Positions 18,137 through 28,704 are shown, numbered from the stretch's first letter. The stretch is DNA of 64,000 nt from an uncultured Pseudomonadota bacterium (GCA_903927005.1 CAIYLH010000026.1:51069-115068), one strand, 5' to 3'. Program-made: numbers and translations. Notes: generated by a model not told the origin, from the letters alone.

Positions 18137-18601
18137 ATGGCGGCACCTGCGATCGGCAAGAAGATCCCTGACTTCAAGGTCGACTCGACCGCCGGCGCCT
18201 GGCGCCTGAAGGACAATCTAGGCACCAAGCTGGTCGTCTACTTCTACCCGCGCGACAACACCTCCGGCTGCACCAAGGAAAGCGAGGCGTTTCGCGACCA
18301 CGCCGCCGACTTCAAGAAGGCGAAGACCGCCATCGTCGGCGTCTCGGCCGACAGCCTCGTCTCGCATGAAAAGTTCCGCGCCAAGTACGCCTTCCCGTTC
18401 CACCTGCTCGCCGACACGGACCAAGAGCTGTGCAAGCTCTTCGACGTCATCAAGGAAAAGAGCATGTACGGCAAGAAATACATGGGCATCGAACGCAGCA
18501 CCTTCCTCCTCGACGACAAGGGCGTACTGCGCGCCGAGTGGCGCAAGGTCAAAGTCGATGGACACGCTACCGCTGTGCTAGCGGCAGCACGCGACCTGTA
18601 G
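18137..18601 (+). CDS. bcp: Thioredoxin-dependent peroxiredoxin Bcp
   Basis: A 154-residue atypical 2-Cys peroxiredoxin of the Bcp/PrxQ group, reducing peroxides with electrons from thioredoxin. The peroxidatic site is YPRDNTSGCTKES (Cys near 45); a second Cys in ELCKLFDV (near 97) could resolve it, though it is not at the classical position five residues on, where Lys/Ser-rich sequence stands. FHLLADTD and ERSTFLLDDKG are family signatures. It follows gcvR by 20 bases, as in E. coli. Confidence 0.93.
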   Translation: MAAPAIGKKIPDFKVDSTAGAWRLKDNLGTKLVVYFYPRDNTSGCTKESEAFRDHAADFKKAKTAIVGVSADSLVSHEKFRAKYAFPFHLLADTDQELCKLFDVIKEKSMYGKKYMGIERSTFLLDDKGVLRAEWRKVKVDGHATAVLAAARDL

Positions 18602-18611
18602 GCCGGCCAAG

Positions 18612-20027
18612 ATGACGCGTAGCACGCGCGGCCGCCGCTGCATCTTCGTACTCGATACGAACGTACTGATGCACGACCCGACGGCGATCTTTCGCTTCGA
18701 GGAACACGACATCTACATCCCGATGATCGTGCTCGAGGAGCTCGATGCCGGCAAGAAGGGACTGTCGGAAGCTGCCCGCAACGTACGCCAGGTGAGCCGC
18801 TTCCTCGACGAGCTGATGCAGGGTGCGACCAAGACGGAAATCGATCGCGGCCTGGTGTTGCCGAACGCAATCACTAACGGCAACGGCGGCAAGCAGCGCG
18901 CGTCCGGCCGGCTCTACTTCCAGACGCAGATGCTCGACACGTCACTGCCGGAGCTTCCCGGCCACGGCGCCGACAACGCGATCCTCGGCCAGACGCTGGC
19001 GCTCAAGCGCGCGCACCCCGATACCGAAGTCACGCTGGTGTCGAAGGACATCAACCTGCGCATCAAGGCCGCAATCCTCGGCGTGCACGCCGAGGACTAC
19101 TTCAGCGACCAGACCATCGAGGACGCGGATCTTCTCTACACCGGCACGCAGGCACTGGCAGCTGACTTCTGGGAGGCCAATGGCAAGGACATGCAATCGT
19201 GGAAGGACCACGCGCGCACGTTCTATCGTCTGAGCGGCCCGGCAGTGCGTGAATGGCACCCGAACCTGTTCGTCTACGAGGACTCCCCCAACGGCGTCGA
19301 GGCAATGGTCCGCAGCATCAAGGGCGACGAAGCCGTCCTCGAACTACTGCATGACTATCGCTCGGAGCGGCACACGGTGTGGGGCGTCACCGCCCGCAAC
19401 CGCGAGCAGAACTTCGCGCTCAACCTGCTGATGGATCCCGAGATCGACTTCGTCACCGTGCTCGGCCCCGCCGGCACCGGCAAGACGCTGCTGACACTCG
19501 CTGCGGGACTCGCGCAGACCCTCGACAATCGCCGCTTCAGCGAAATCATCATGACCCGCGTGACGATTCCGCTCGGCGAAGACATCGGCTTCCTGCCGGG
19601 AACCGAGGAAGAAAAGATGGAGCCCTGGATGGGCGCGCTGATGGATAACCTCGAGGTGCTCACGCAGACCCAGGAAGGCGGCAACTGGGCGCGCGCCGCG
19701 ACCAACGATCTACTGCGCAGCCGCATCAAGATTCGCTCGCTGAACTTCATGCGCGGACGCACCTTCCTCAACCGCTACATCATTCTTGACGAAGCGCAGA
19801 ACCTGACGCCGAAGCAGATGAAGGCATTGGTCACTCGTGCGGGCCCCGGCACCAAGCTCGTGTGCCTGGGCAACATCGCGCAGATCGACACGCCCTACCT
19901 GACCGAGACGAGTTCCGGACTCACCTTCGTCGTCAACCGCTTCCGCGGCTGGCAGCACTCCGGCCACCTGACGCTGGTCCGTGGCGAGCGCTCGCGGCTG
20001 GCCGACTTCGCGTCCGAGAGCCTCTGA
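18612..20027 (+). CDS. PIN-PhoH fusion ATPase (PhoH2/YlaK type)
   Basis: A 471-residue two-domain protein. Residues 1-150 are a PIN nuclease domain (FVLDTNVLMHDPTAI with the first acidic residue, ELDAGKKG, and VSKDINLRIKA). Residues about 230-471 are a PhoH ATPase with Walker A GPAGTGKTLL (near 290), IMTRVTIPLGEDIGFLPG, and Walker B YIILDEAQNLTPKQMKAL. PhoH2 proteins of this layout have been described as RNA helicase/RNases. The gene starts 10 bases after bcp. Its cellular role in gammaproteobacteria is not established. Confidence 0.9.
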   Translation: MTRSTRGRRCIFVLDTNVLMHDPTAIFRFEEHDIYIPMIVLEELDAGKKGLSEAARNVRQVSRFLDELMQGATKTEIDRGLVLPNAITNGNGGKQRASGRLYFQTQMLDTSLPELPGHGADNAILGQTLALKRAHPDTEVTLVSKDINLRIKAAILGVHAEDYFSDQTIEDADLLYTGTQALAADFWEANGKDMQSWKDHARTFYRLSGPAVREWHPNLFVYEDSPNGVEAMVRSIKGDEAVLELLHDYRSERHTVWGVTARNREQNFALNLLMDPEIDFVTVLGPAGTGKTLLTLAAGLAQTLDNRRFSEIIMTRVTIPLGEDIGFLPGTEEEKMEPWMGALMDNLEVLTQTQEGGNWARAATNDLLRSRIKIRSLNFMRGRTFLNRYIILDEAQNLTPKQMKALVTRAGPGTKLVCLGNIAQIDTPYLTETSSGLTFVVNRFRGWQHSGHLTLVRGERSRLADFASESL

Positions 20028-20075
20028 AATCGCCCGATTGAACCTCGGACCGCTGTCGCGGTCTGATCGGTACGC

Positions 20076-21617
20076 ATGCAACTTCTCATCTCCCTACTCC
20101 GCCGCACCGCCCTCAGCCTCTGCCTGGCAGTGGCTGTGGCCGGCGCCGCACTAGCCGCGCCCCTTCCCGGCCAGGACCTGCCGGATATCGGCACGCCGGC
20201 CGATGCGGTGATCACCCTCAGCGACGAGTACAAGCTCGGCGCGATGATCATCAAGGGCCTGCGCGACAGCGGCCAGGTGCTGGACGATCTCGAAGTCGGC
20301 GAATACATCCAGGGCATCGGCAGTCGGCTTTCCAGTCATGCGCAGGAAGGCACCGTCAAGTTCACCTTTCTGGTGGTCAAGGACAACAGCATCAACGCCT
20401 TCGCGTTGCCGGGCGGCTTCGTCTGCGTGCATTCAGGGCTGATCCTCGCCACCACCAGCGAAAGCGAACTTGCCGGCGTCCTTGCGCACGAGGTTTCGCA
20501 TGTGACCCAGCGCCATATCGCGCGCAGCGTGCAGCAGGCAAGCCGAGCGAGTCTGGGCGCGACCGCGGCGATGCTGGCGGCGATCCTGGTCGGCGCGATG
20601 TCCGGCAACTCCAATGTCGGCATGGCCGGCGTGATGGCGGGCCAGAGCGCAGCGATGCAACAGCAGCTGAACTTCTCGCGCGAGAACGAGTACGAGGCCG
20701 ATCGGGTCGGCATCAACGTGATGGCCTCGGCCGGTTACGATCCGAACGCCATGGGGACTTTTTTCGAAACGCTCGGCCGCCGCATGGGCAGCGGCGGTCC
20801 GAACGCCAAGATCCTGGAGTTCCTGCAGACCCACCCGGTGACCAGCGGTCGCATCGCGGAGGCCAAGGGCCGGGCCGTCTCCTACCCGACGGTGCGCCCG
20901 GTCGATACCACCGGCTATCGCCTTGCACGCGAGAAGCTGCGGGTCATGACGATGGGCTCGGACAGCAACCCGCGGGACGTGTACGCGGATGCTGGTAACG
21001 GCGGCGGCGGTGCCCCAGGCGCGATCGGCGACTACCGCTACTACGGGCGGGCGCTCGCGCTGATGCAGGAAAACGCCCCGGCTGAGGCCGTGCCGCTGCT
21101 GCGCGATCTGGTCGCACGCCATGCCGATACGATCGAGTACCACTCCGCGCTCGGCCAGGCACTACTGGGCACCGGCGACATCGCCGGCTCGCGCGAAGCA
21201 CTCGCGCACGCACTGGACCTGTTCCCGCGCAACGTGCCGATCACGGTGCGCTACGCCGAGACGCTGATGCGCGCGGATGAGGCTCATCTGGCGCACTCGG
21301 TGCTGCTGGATCTGTTCAACGCCATTCCGCCGACGCAGGATCAGGTACGGTTCATCGCCCTGGTGGCGAGCGCCGCGGGCGAGGCGGGCGAGGCCAACTA
21401 CTACATGGCCGAGTACCACGTGATGAACGGCGACCTGACGCTCGCCATCGTCGCATTGCGCCAGGCCCTGGCGACGCCAAACCTGACGCCGGTACAGCGC
21501 AGCCGGTTCAAGGCCCGTATCGACGAACTGAAGGAATACCTGCCGCTGCGCCTACAAGGTGCCGTGGATCGTGGCGAACCCCTGCCGCAGACAATCCCGG
21601 ACAATGAGCGGCGCTAG
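20076..21617 (+). CDS. Periplasmic M48 metalloprotease with TPR domain, BepA-like
   Basis: A 513-residue exported protease with signal peptide (LCLAVAVAGAALA, cut near 28). The zinc site LAHEVSHVTQRHI is near residue 138, with the third ligand in NEYEADRVGIN near 207. The C-terminal half is helical with TPR-like repeats (from about 325). This is the plan of BepA/YfgC, which helps assemble or degrade LptD and other outer-membrane proteins. It lies upstream of mlaA on the same strand, so both neighbours act on outer-membrane integrity. Confidence 0.88.
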   Translation: MQLLISLLRRTALSLCLAVAVAGAALAAPLPGQDLPDIGTPADAVITLSDEYKLGAMIIKGLRDSGQVLDDLEVGEYIQGIGSRLSSHAQEGTVKFTFLVVKDNSINAFALPGGFVCVHSGLILATTSESELAGVLAHEVSHVTQRHIARSVQQASRASLGATAAMLAAILVGAMSGNSNVGMAGVMAGQSAAMQQQLNFSRENEYEADRVGINVMASAGYDPNAMGTFFETLGRRMGSGGPNAKILEFLQTHPVTSGRIAEAKGRAVSYPTVRPVDTTGYRLAREKLRVMTMGSDSNPRDVYADAGNGGGGAPGAIGDYRYYGRALALMQENAPAEAVPLLRDLVARHADTIEYHSALGQALLGTGDIAGSREALAHALDLFPRNVPITVRYAETLMRADEAHLAHSVLLDLFNAIPPTQDQVRFIALVASAAGEAGEANYYMAEYHVMNGDLTLAIVALRQALATPNLTPVQRSRFKARIDELKEYLPLRLQGAVDRGEPLPQTIPDNERR

Positions 21618-21660
21618 AGCCCTGATCCTGCTAAAATATGCGGCCTGCGTGGAGAGTCGC

Positions 21661-22572
21661 ATGTCGTATCCGCAGGTTGCGCGATCAACCGCCCCCCTGC
21701 CTCAGCGTTTTAGCAAATGCCTCCTGCCTCTGGCAGCGAGCCTGCTGCTGGCGCACGCCGCCGTGGCGGCAGACACCGCGCCCACAGAGGCGCAAGCCAC
21801 GCCCGTCGCCGCACCCCTCGCCGTCCCCCCAAGAGGTCTGCGAGCACGTCTGCGGGCCCTTGAACTGCTGCGCAAGCAGGATCCGCTGGAGGGCATGAAC
21901 CGCACAACCTACAAGTTCAACGTCGTGCTCGACCATGCCATTACGCGCCCCATCGCGCGCAGTTACCGGGTATTAGTGCCGATTCCGCTGCGCAAGGCGG
22001 TCAGCAACTTCCTCGCAAACCTCGAATATCCGACCGTGATCCTCAACGACGCACTGCAGGGCAAACTGCGCAACGCCGGCAGTGACGCACTCCGTTTCAT
22101 CGTCAATTCGACGATCGGCATCGGCGGCCTCACAGATCCCGCGACGCGCGTGGGCCTGACCGCTCATGACGAGGACTTCGGCCAGACGCTGGGTCACTGG
22201 GGCATGCCGTCCGGTCCCTACCTGATGCTGCCGCTGCTGGGACCGTCAAGCCTGCGCGACGCGGCCAGCCGCTACGTCAACCACTTCACCAACCTCGAGT
22301 ACCAACCCGAGTCGAACAACACCGGCTATGTACTGCTGGCGCTGTCGGTGATCGACACGCGCACGGAGCTGTTGGCCGCCGACGAGGCGATCGACGCGGC
22401 ATTCGACCCGTACACGCTGGTACGCAACGCCTACCTGGCGCGACGAGAGTTCCAGGTACGAGACGGGGTGATGCCGGAAGAGACCTACGACGACCTGGAC
22501 GCGCCTATAGAAGAGTCGCCGGCGTTGCCGACTCCCCCCGCCGCTGCGCGGCAGGACCCACCGCAGCCGTAA
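21661..22572 (+). CDS. mlaA: Phospholipid-transport outer-membrane protein MlaA (VacJ family)
   Basis: A 303-residue MlaA homologue, which removes misplaced phospholipids from the outer leaflet and passes them to MlaC. The family core spans residues about 78-270: DPLEGMNRTTYKFN, LEYPTVILNDALQGK, FIVNSTIGIGGLTDPA, EDFGQTLGHWGMPSGPYLMLPLLGPSSLRD. Unlike E. coli MlaA it has no lipobox: the leader ends AHAAVAA and the only nearby Cys (RFSKC) precedes the hydrophobic stretch. The C-terminus is a Pro/Ala/Asp-rich tail. ATG at 21661 is chosen for the GGAGAG upstream. It converges on mlaB with a 4-base gap. Confidence 0.92.
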   Translation: MSYPQVARSTAPLPQRFSKCLLPLAASLLLAHAAVAADTAPTEAQATPVAAPLAVPPRGLRARLRALELLRKQDPLEGMNRTTYKFNVVLDHAITRPIARSYRVLVPIPLRKAVSNFLANLEYPTVILNDALQGKLRNAGSDALRFIVNSTIGIGGLTDPATRVGLTAHDEDFGQTLGHWGMPSGPYLMLPLLGPSSLRDAASRYVNHFTNLEYQPESNNTGYVLLALSVIDTRTELLAADEAIDAAFDPYTLVRNAYLARREFQVRDGVMPEETYDDLDAPIEESPALPTPPAAARQDPPQP

Positions 22573-22576
22573 ACGG

Positions 22577-22876
22577 CTAGCCGGCGTTGCCGACCAGCAG
22601 GGACTCGACGCCCGCCACCCGTGCGGTCGCAACCAGCGCCGCCGGCAGGTCCCGATAGCTCAGCTCACGACCAGCGCTCTGAGCCTCTGCAAGCCAAGTG
22701 ATCATGACCGCGAGCCCCGCACTATCCAGTGCGGTCAGAGCGGATAGGTCGACTTCCGCGCGATCCTCGGTTGCAAGCCGCCGCCTGCCGGCCTCCAGCA
22801 GCCGGCGCGCATTGCCATAACCGGCAGTGCCGCCCAGGCGGAAGCGGCCCGCTTCACCCGAAAACACGAAATCCAT
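22577..22876 (-). CDS. mlaB: STAS-domain protein MlaB
   Basis: A 99-residue STAS protein, the small cytoplasmic subunit that binds MlaF and stabilises the Mla ABC transporter. LGGTAGYGNARRLLEAG and VDLSALTALDSAGLAVMITWL are the STAS strand and conserved D-S-A-G loop. The usual Thr/Ser at that loop is present (DSAG). It is the last gene of mlaFEDCB, 25 bases after mlaC, and ATG 22876 is the only start that fits the STAS fold. Confidence 0.88.
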   Translation of the reverse strand: MDFVFSGEAGRFRLGGTAGYGNARRLLEAGRRRLATEDRAEVDLSALTALDSAGLAVMITWLAEAQSAGRELSYRDLPAALVATARVAGVESLLVGNAG

Positions 22877-22901
22877 CGATTGACCGGACACGGTGCTCGC
22901 C

Positions 22902-23585
22902 TCAGTGCTTGCCAGCAGGCTTGTCGGTGGAGATGTGGGTCTCCAGGCCTTCCTTCTCCAGCCGCGCGATAACGGCCTCCAGACCCTTCTGGCTGACCTC
23001 GGCACCCAGATCGGTGCGGTAGTTCTTGATGTAGGAAATCCCCTCGATAACCACGTCGAAGGCCTTCCAACCCTCCGCCGTCTTGCGCAGCCGGTAGTCG
23101 ACCGGGATCACCGCACCGCTCGCGCGCGTGACGGTCGTGCGCACTGTCGCCTGGGTGGCAGCGGCATCGCCCTTGAACGGCTGGATCTTGAATCGGTCAG
23201 CCGTGAAGTCAGCTATCGCGCCGCCGTAGGTGCGCAGCAGCGCCCGGTAAAGGGAATCGACGAAGCGCTTCTTCTGCTCAGGGGTCGCGGTACGCCAGCT
23301 CTGCGCAAGCACCAGCTGCGCGGCATAGTCGGTGTCGAAATGCGGCAGCAGGATCGTATCGACCAGCGGGAACGCCTTCTCCGGATCCTTCACGATCGCG
23401 GCCCGATTGGCGTCGAGCGCAGCAAACAGTCGCCGCGAGATGGTCTCCATCAGCTCCTGCGGACCCAGCTGCGCCGTCTGCGCATCGGCCCGCGCTGCCG
23501 GGGCGTGAAACGCCAGCACTGCGCCGGCAAAGGCCAGCGCCATGAGCAGGGCTGCGGTGAGGCGGCGGGGAGTGGGGTGGCTCAT
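22902..23585 (-). CDS. mlaC: Periplasmic phospholipid-binding protein MlaC
   Basis: A 227-residue periplasmic carrier that shuttles phospholipid between MlaA and the MlaFEDB complex. Signal peptide with cleavage near residue 33 (HAPAARADA). Family signatures are FPLVDTILLPHFDTDYAAQLVL, FVDSLYRALLRTYGGAIADF and WKAFDVVIEGISYIKNYR. The C-terminal tail is charged. ATGA overlap with mlaD. Confidence 0.93.
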   Translation of the reverse strand: MSHPTPRRLTAALLMALAFAGAVLAFHAPAARADAQTAQLGPQELMETISRRLFAALDANRAAIVKDPEKAFPLVDTILLPHFDTDYAAQLVLAQSWRTATPEQKKRFVDSLYRALLRTYGGAIADFTADRFKIQPFKGDAAATQATVRTTVTRASGAVIPVDYRLRKTAEGWKAFDVVIEGISYIKNYRTDLGAEVSQKGLEAVIARLEKEGLETHISTDKPAGKH

Positions 23586-24076
23586 GGGACGGATCCTCCG
23601 GTCTTCTTGGCGGCATCGCCTGCCTTGTCGAAAAGAAACTTGCTGATCAGGTTCTCGAGCACGACCGCAGACTGGGTCAGCTCGACGCGGTCGCCATCCT
23701 TGTAAAAGGTCTCGGCGCCCCCCGGCGTGAAGCCGACGTACTGGCCGCCCAGCAGACCTGCGGTATAGATCGCAAGGTCACTGTCGTCCGGAATGTGGTC
23801 GTAGCGCGTCTCGATCGCCAGGCGTGCGACCGCCTTGTAGCTCTGCGAGTCGTACTCGATCGCCTCGACGCGGCCGATCGTGACGCCACCGATCGAGACC
23901 GGTGCGCCGACCTTCAGGCCGCCGACGTTATCGAAACGAGCCGTCACGCGATAGTTGTGGTCATGCAGCGCAATGCCATGATTGGTGATCTGGGTCACCA
24001 TGAAAAAAAGCGCCGCGAAGCCGAGCACCACGAACAGGCCTGTGCCAAGTTCAGTTGCCGGGGTCTGCTTCATCAT
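23582..24076 (-). CDS. mlaD: MCE-domain subunit MlaD
   Basis: A 164-residue protein with one N-terminal membrane segment (GTGLFVVLGFAALFFMVTQI, about 10-30) and one MCE domain (TARFDNVGGLKVGAPVSIGGVTIGRV, about 44-120). MlaD hexamers form the periplasmic lipid channel on the MlaFE core. DLAIYTAGLLGGQYVGFTPGG is the typical second half. Two adjacent ATGs (24076, 24073) follow a GGAGAGGG. Confidence 0.94.
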   Translation of the reverse strand: MMKQTPATELGTGLFVVLGFAALFFMVTQITNHGIALHDHNYRVTARFDNVGGLKVGAPVSIGGVTIGRVEAIEYDSQSYKAVARLAIETRYDHIPDDSDLAIYTAGLLGGQYVGFTPGGAETFYKDGDRVELTQSAVVLENLISKFLFDKAGDAAKKTGGSVP

Positions 24077-24089
24077 CCCTCTCCTGAGC

Positions 24090-24857
24090 TCACAGCAACA
24101 CTGCCGTGAGCATGTAATCTATTGCCAGCACGGCGACCGAGGAGGTCACGACGGTGCGCGTCGTCGCACGCCCCACGCCCTCCGCGGTCGGCACCGCGTG
24201 ATATCCCTCGTAAACGGCGATCGAGCTGCAGGCAAAGCCGAAAGCCACGCTCTTCACCACGCCCTCGACGATGTCGCGCATCTCCACGGCGGAGCGCATC
24301 TGTGACCAGAACTGGCCCGAGTCCACTCCCATCAGCGTGACGCCCACCAGCTGGGCGCCGTAGATGCCGATCATGCTGAAGATCGCCGCCAGCAGCGGCA
24401 TTGCGATCACGCCGCCCAGGAAGCGCGGCGCACAGACGCGCCGGATCGGGTCGACAGCCATCATCTCCATCGCCGAGAGCTGGTCGGTCGCGCTCATCAA
24501 GCCGATTTCCGAGGTCAGCGCCGTCCCCGCACGACCGGCAAACAGCAGCGCCGTCACTACCGGACCCAACTCGCGCAACAGCCCCAGCGCCGCCGCAGTG
24601 CCCAGCGACTCGGTCGAACCAAACCGCCGCAGCAGGTCGTAACCCTGCAGACCGAGGACCATGCCGACGAACAGGCCCGACAGCATGATAATCACCAGCG
24701 ACAGGGCGCCAGAGTTGTAAACTTGGTCGATGACCAGCTGCGGCCGCAGCAACGCGCGTGGGCTCACCACCAGCAAGCGCAGCGTGAACAGCGTAAAGCG
24801 GCCCCACTTGCGCAACTGGCCGCGCCCGCTGTCCATCAGACCGCCGAGAAAGCTCAC
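24090..24857 (-). CDS. mlaE: ABC transporter permease MlaE
   Basis: A 255-residue integral membrane permease of the MlaE family with about five to six hydrophobic segments. Signatures: GLFVGMVLGLQGYDLLRRFGSTESLGTAAALGLLRELGPVVTALLFAGRAG and the EIGLMSATDQLSAMEMMAVDP cytoplasmic region (quoted here only in part by position, about 65-145). The GTG start overlaps the mlaF stop by 4 bases. Confidence 0.95.
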   Translation of the reverse strand: MSFLGGLMDSGRGQLRKWGRFTLFTLRLLVVSPRALLRPQLVIDQVYNSGALSLVIIMLSGLFVGMVLGLQGYDLLRRFGSTESLGTAAALGLLRELGPVVTALLFAGRAGTALTSEIGLMSATDQLSAMEMMAVDPIRRVCAPRFLGGVIAMPLLAAIFSMIGIYGAQLVGVTLMGVDSGQFWSQMRSAVEMRDIVEGVVKSVAFGFACSSIAVYEGYHAVPTAEGVGRATTRTVVTSSVAVLAIDYMLTAVLL

Positions 24858-25696
24858 GCGCGCGCCGCCGAATCCAGCAACTGCGCAGCGTAGTCCGGCG
24901 CGGGGTAGTGGAACGGAACCGGTCCATCTGCCTCACCTGCCATGAACTGGCGCACGACAGGTGCGGGGTTAACCGCAAGCTCCGCTGGCGTGCCAGCGGC
25001 GATCACCTTGCCGCCGGATAGCAGATAGGCGGCATCGGCAAGCTTGCCGATCTCGTGCACATCGTGCGACACCACAATACTCGTCAGCCCAAGCGCATCG
25101 TTGGTCTCGCGGATCAGGCGCATGACTACGCCGAGCGCGATCGGGTCGAGCCCGGCGAAGGGCTCGTCGTAAATAAGAATCTTCGGGTCCATGACGATCG
25201 CGCGTGCCAGCGCCACGCGCCGCGACATACCACCGGACAATTCAGCCGGCATGAGTCGGGCCGCACCCCGCAAGCCCACCGCCTGCAGCTTCATGAGCAC
25301 AATGCGGGAAACCAGCGCCTCCGGCAGATCTGTATGTTCGCGCACCGGAAACGCGACATTCTCGTAGACGTCGAGGTCCGTCAGCAGCGCGCCATTCTGA
25401 AACAGCATACCCATGCGTCGGCGCAGCAGGTACAACCCGTCCCGATCGAGTGTGGCGAGATCCTCACCATCGACCACCACCGAGCCGCGCGAGGCGCGGA
25501 CCTGGCCCGTAATGAGACGCAACAGGGTTGTCTTGCCCGTACCGGACGGGCCCATGATGGCCGTCACCTTGCCGCGCTCGATCGAAATGTCGAGGCCATC
25601 AAAGATCGCCCGACCGCCGACCGAGTAACCGACATCGCTCAGGCGCGCGATCGCGCCGCCGGTGGCGGGCAGGCCCGCATCGTTGGAGTCATTCAT
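24854..25696 (-). CDS. mlaF: ABC transporter ATP-binding protein MlaF
   Basis: A 280-residue ATPase driving Mla lipid transport. Walker A MGPSGTGKTTLLRLI near residue 51, signature PAELSGGMSRRVALARAI near 148, Walker B ILIYDEPFAGLDPI near 172 and the switch His in VVSHDVHEI. Length is typical of MlaF. First gene of mlaFEDCB; a reverse-strand TATAAT box lies about 170 bases upstream. Confidence 0.95.
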   Translation of the reverse strand: MNDSNDAGLPATGGAIARLSDVGYSVGGRAIFDGLDISIERGKVTAIMGPSGTGKTTLLRLITGQVRASRGSVVVDGEDLATLDRDGLYLLRRRMGMLFQNGALLTDLDVYENVAFPVREHTDLPEALVSRIVLMKLQAVGLRGAARLMPAELSGGMSRRVALARAIVMDPKILIYDEPFAGLDPIALGVVMRLIRETNDALGLTSIVVSHDVHEIGKLADAAYLLSGGKVIAAGTPAELAVNPAPVVRQFMAGEADGPVPFHYPAPDYAAQLLDSAARA

Positions 25697-25868
25697 ACGT
25701 TCGTCTTGGATTCCCGAGGCGCCTCAACTTCGCGCCCAACCGCGGCCCACTGTGATAACAGCGGGCGCTGGGCGGTACGGACACGGTCCCGAGGCGTCAT
25801 CCAGAACTCCGAGACCGGCATTCCTGCCGCTATCCTGGACGGACCCGCCGTACCTGGCGAAGTTCCCC

Positions 25869-25874
25869 ATTATA
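25869..25874 (-). promoter_or_regulatory. Candidate -10 box (TATAAT) for the mla operon
   Basis: A perfect TATAAT on the reverse strand, giving a leader of about 165 bases before mlaF. No good -35 is found at 16-18 bases. It lies 43 bases from the divergent suf promoter, so the two transcription starts are close. Confidence 0.45.
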
Positions 25875-25916
25875 ACGGATCAGGCCGCCTCGCTGCGGCC
25901 GCCCTGCGCCTAACGC

Positions 25917-25951
25917 TTGGCGTCGGGCGCTAATAGGACTAAAATAGTCCT
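25917..25951 (+). promoter_or_regulatory. suf promoter with an IscR/Rrf2-like operator over the -10 box
   Basis: TTGGCG (25917-25922), a 17-base spacer and TAAAAT (25940-25945) form a sigma-70 promoter. Over the -10 lies a perfect palindrome, AGGACTA-AAA-TAGTCCT (25935-25951). Its GACTA-N3-TAGTC core matches the centre of the E. coli IscR type 1 site. The Rrf2 regulator encoded 23 bases downstream is the likely ligand, which implies autorepression of the whole operon when the regulator carries its Fe-S cluster. Confidence 0.75.
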
Positions 25952-25973
25952 GAATAGCGGAACCCGAACGCCA

Positions 25974-26447
25974 ATGCTCAGAATCAGCAAACTAACCGAC
26001 TACGCGACCGTGCTGCTAGCCCACCTTGCCGAGGAGGGCGCAGGCATGCGTACCGCCGTGGAACTGGCCGAAGGCTCCCGCATCGGACTGCCCACCGTCA
26101 GCAAAGTCCTCAAGGAACTGCAGCGCGCCGGCCTGATCACCTCCACACGCGGCGCGCGCGGCGGTTACACGCTGGGACGGCCAGCGGCGCAGATCACAGC
26201 GGCCGAGATCATCGACGCGGTTGAGGGCCCGCTGGGCCTGACCGAGTGCTCCACCCACCCCGGCCAGTGCGGCCTGGAGCCCAGTTGCCGGGTGGGCCGC
26301 AGCTGGCAGCGCGTCAACGTCGCGATCCATCGCGCACTGAGCGACGTGAAACTCACCCACCTGATCGCACAGGAGGCTCCCGGTGTGCCCGCTGCGGACC
26401 TCGCCATCACGCTGGGCAGTCGCCCTGGCCTGCGCGCACGCGCCTGA
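25974..26447 (+). CDS. Rrf2-family SUF operon regulator
   Basis: A 157-residue Rrf2 transcription factor, the SUF-associated Fe-S assembly regulator type. The winged helix occupies residues 1-75 ([32 protein letters not shown]). Three cysteines in [14 protein letters not shown] (about 94-107) fit an Fe-S ligand set like IscR's. The gene is first in the suf operon and sits just behind a palindrome that resembles an IscR type 1 site. The chosen ATG at 25974 gives the family N-terminus [11 protein letters not shown]. Distinguished from IscR by its lack of iscSUA neighbours. Confidence 0.88.
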   Translation: MLRISKLTDYATVLLAHLAEEGAGMRTAVELAEGSRIGLPTVSKVLKELQRAGLITSTRGARGGYTLGRPAAQITAAEIIDAVEGPLGLTECSTHPGQCGLEPSCRVGRSWQRVNVAIHRALSDVKLTHLIAQEAPGVPAADLAITLGSRPGLRARA

Positions 26448-26455
26448 GGAATCCC

Positions 26456-27904
<1,449 letters not shown>

Positions 27905-27921
27905 ACAGGCAACGAACAGAC

Positions 27922-28704
27922 ATGAGCAACATCCACAAGGGCGACGTGATCCTGCAGATCTCCGGACTGACGGTCAAAGTGCAGGGCCGGCGGATCCTCA
28001 ACGGCCTCAACCTCACCGTCAGAGCCGGCGAGGTGCACGCGATCATGGGCCCGAATGGCGCCGGCAAAAGCACGCTATCGCAGGTACTGGCCGGTCGCGC
28101 CGACTACGAAATCGTCGCGGGCAGTGCCGTGTACCTGGGCGAGGACCTGCTGGCGCTGGCGCCGGAGGAGCGCGCGCGTCGCGGCCTGTTCCTCGGCTTC
28201 CAGTACCCGGTGGAGATTCCCGGCGTAAACAACGTCTACCTGCTGAAGGCCGCGCTCAACGCCCGGCGCCGGCAGCTCGGTCTGCAGGAGCTCGACGCGT
28301 TCGAGTTCCTGGCGATCGTGAAGGACAAGATGGCGCTGATGCAGATGGACGAGAGCTTCCTCAAGCGTGGCGTCAACGAAGGCTTCTCGGGTGGTGAGAA
28401 GAAGCGCAACGAGATTCTGCAAATGACGGTGCTGGAGCCGACGCTGGCAATCCTCGACGAAACCGACTCGGGACTGGACATCGACGCCCTCAAAGTCGTC
28501 GCCAACGGCGTCAACAGCCTGCGCACCGACAACCGGGCGGTCGTACTGGTCACCCACTACCAGCGACTGCTGGACCATATCGTCCCCGACCACGTGCACG
28601 TCCTCGCCGCCGGTCGGATCCTCAAGTCCGGCGACCGCGGGCTTGCGCTGGAGCTTGAGCGTCGCGGTTACGACTGGGTGCTTGAGGAGGCGAACGCGGC
28701 ATGA
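27922..28704 (+). CDS. sufC: Fe-S cluster assembly ATPase SufC
   Basis: A 260-residue ABC-type ATPase that powers SufBCD. Walker A MGPNGAGKSTLSQVLAGR near residue 42, the SufC-specific GLFLGFQYPVEIPGV, signature GFSGGEKKRNEILQM near 155, Walker B LAILDETDSGLDIDAL and the switch His in VTHYQRLLDHI. Ends in ATGA overlap with sufD. Confidence 0.97.
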   Translation: MSNIHKGDVILQISGLTVKVQGRRILNGLNLTVRAGEVHAIMGPNGAGKSTLSQVLAGRADYEIVAGSAVYLGEDLLALAPEERARRGLFLGFQYPVEIPGVNNVYLLKAALNARRRQLGLQELDAFEFLAIVKDKMALMQMDESFLKRGVNEGFSGGEKKRNEILQMTVLEPTLAILDETDSGLDIDALKVVANGVNSLRTDNRAVVLVTHYQRLLDHIVPDHVHVLAAGRILKSGDRGLALELERRGYDWVLEEANAA

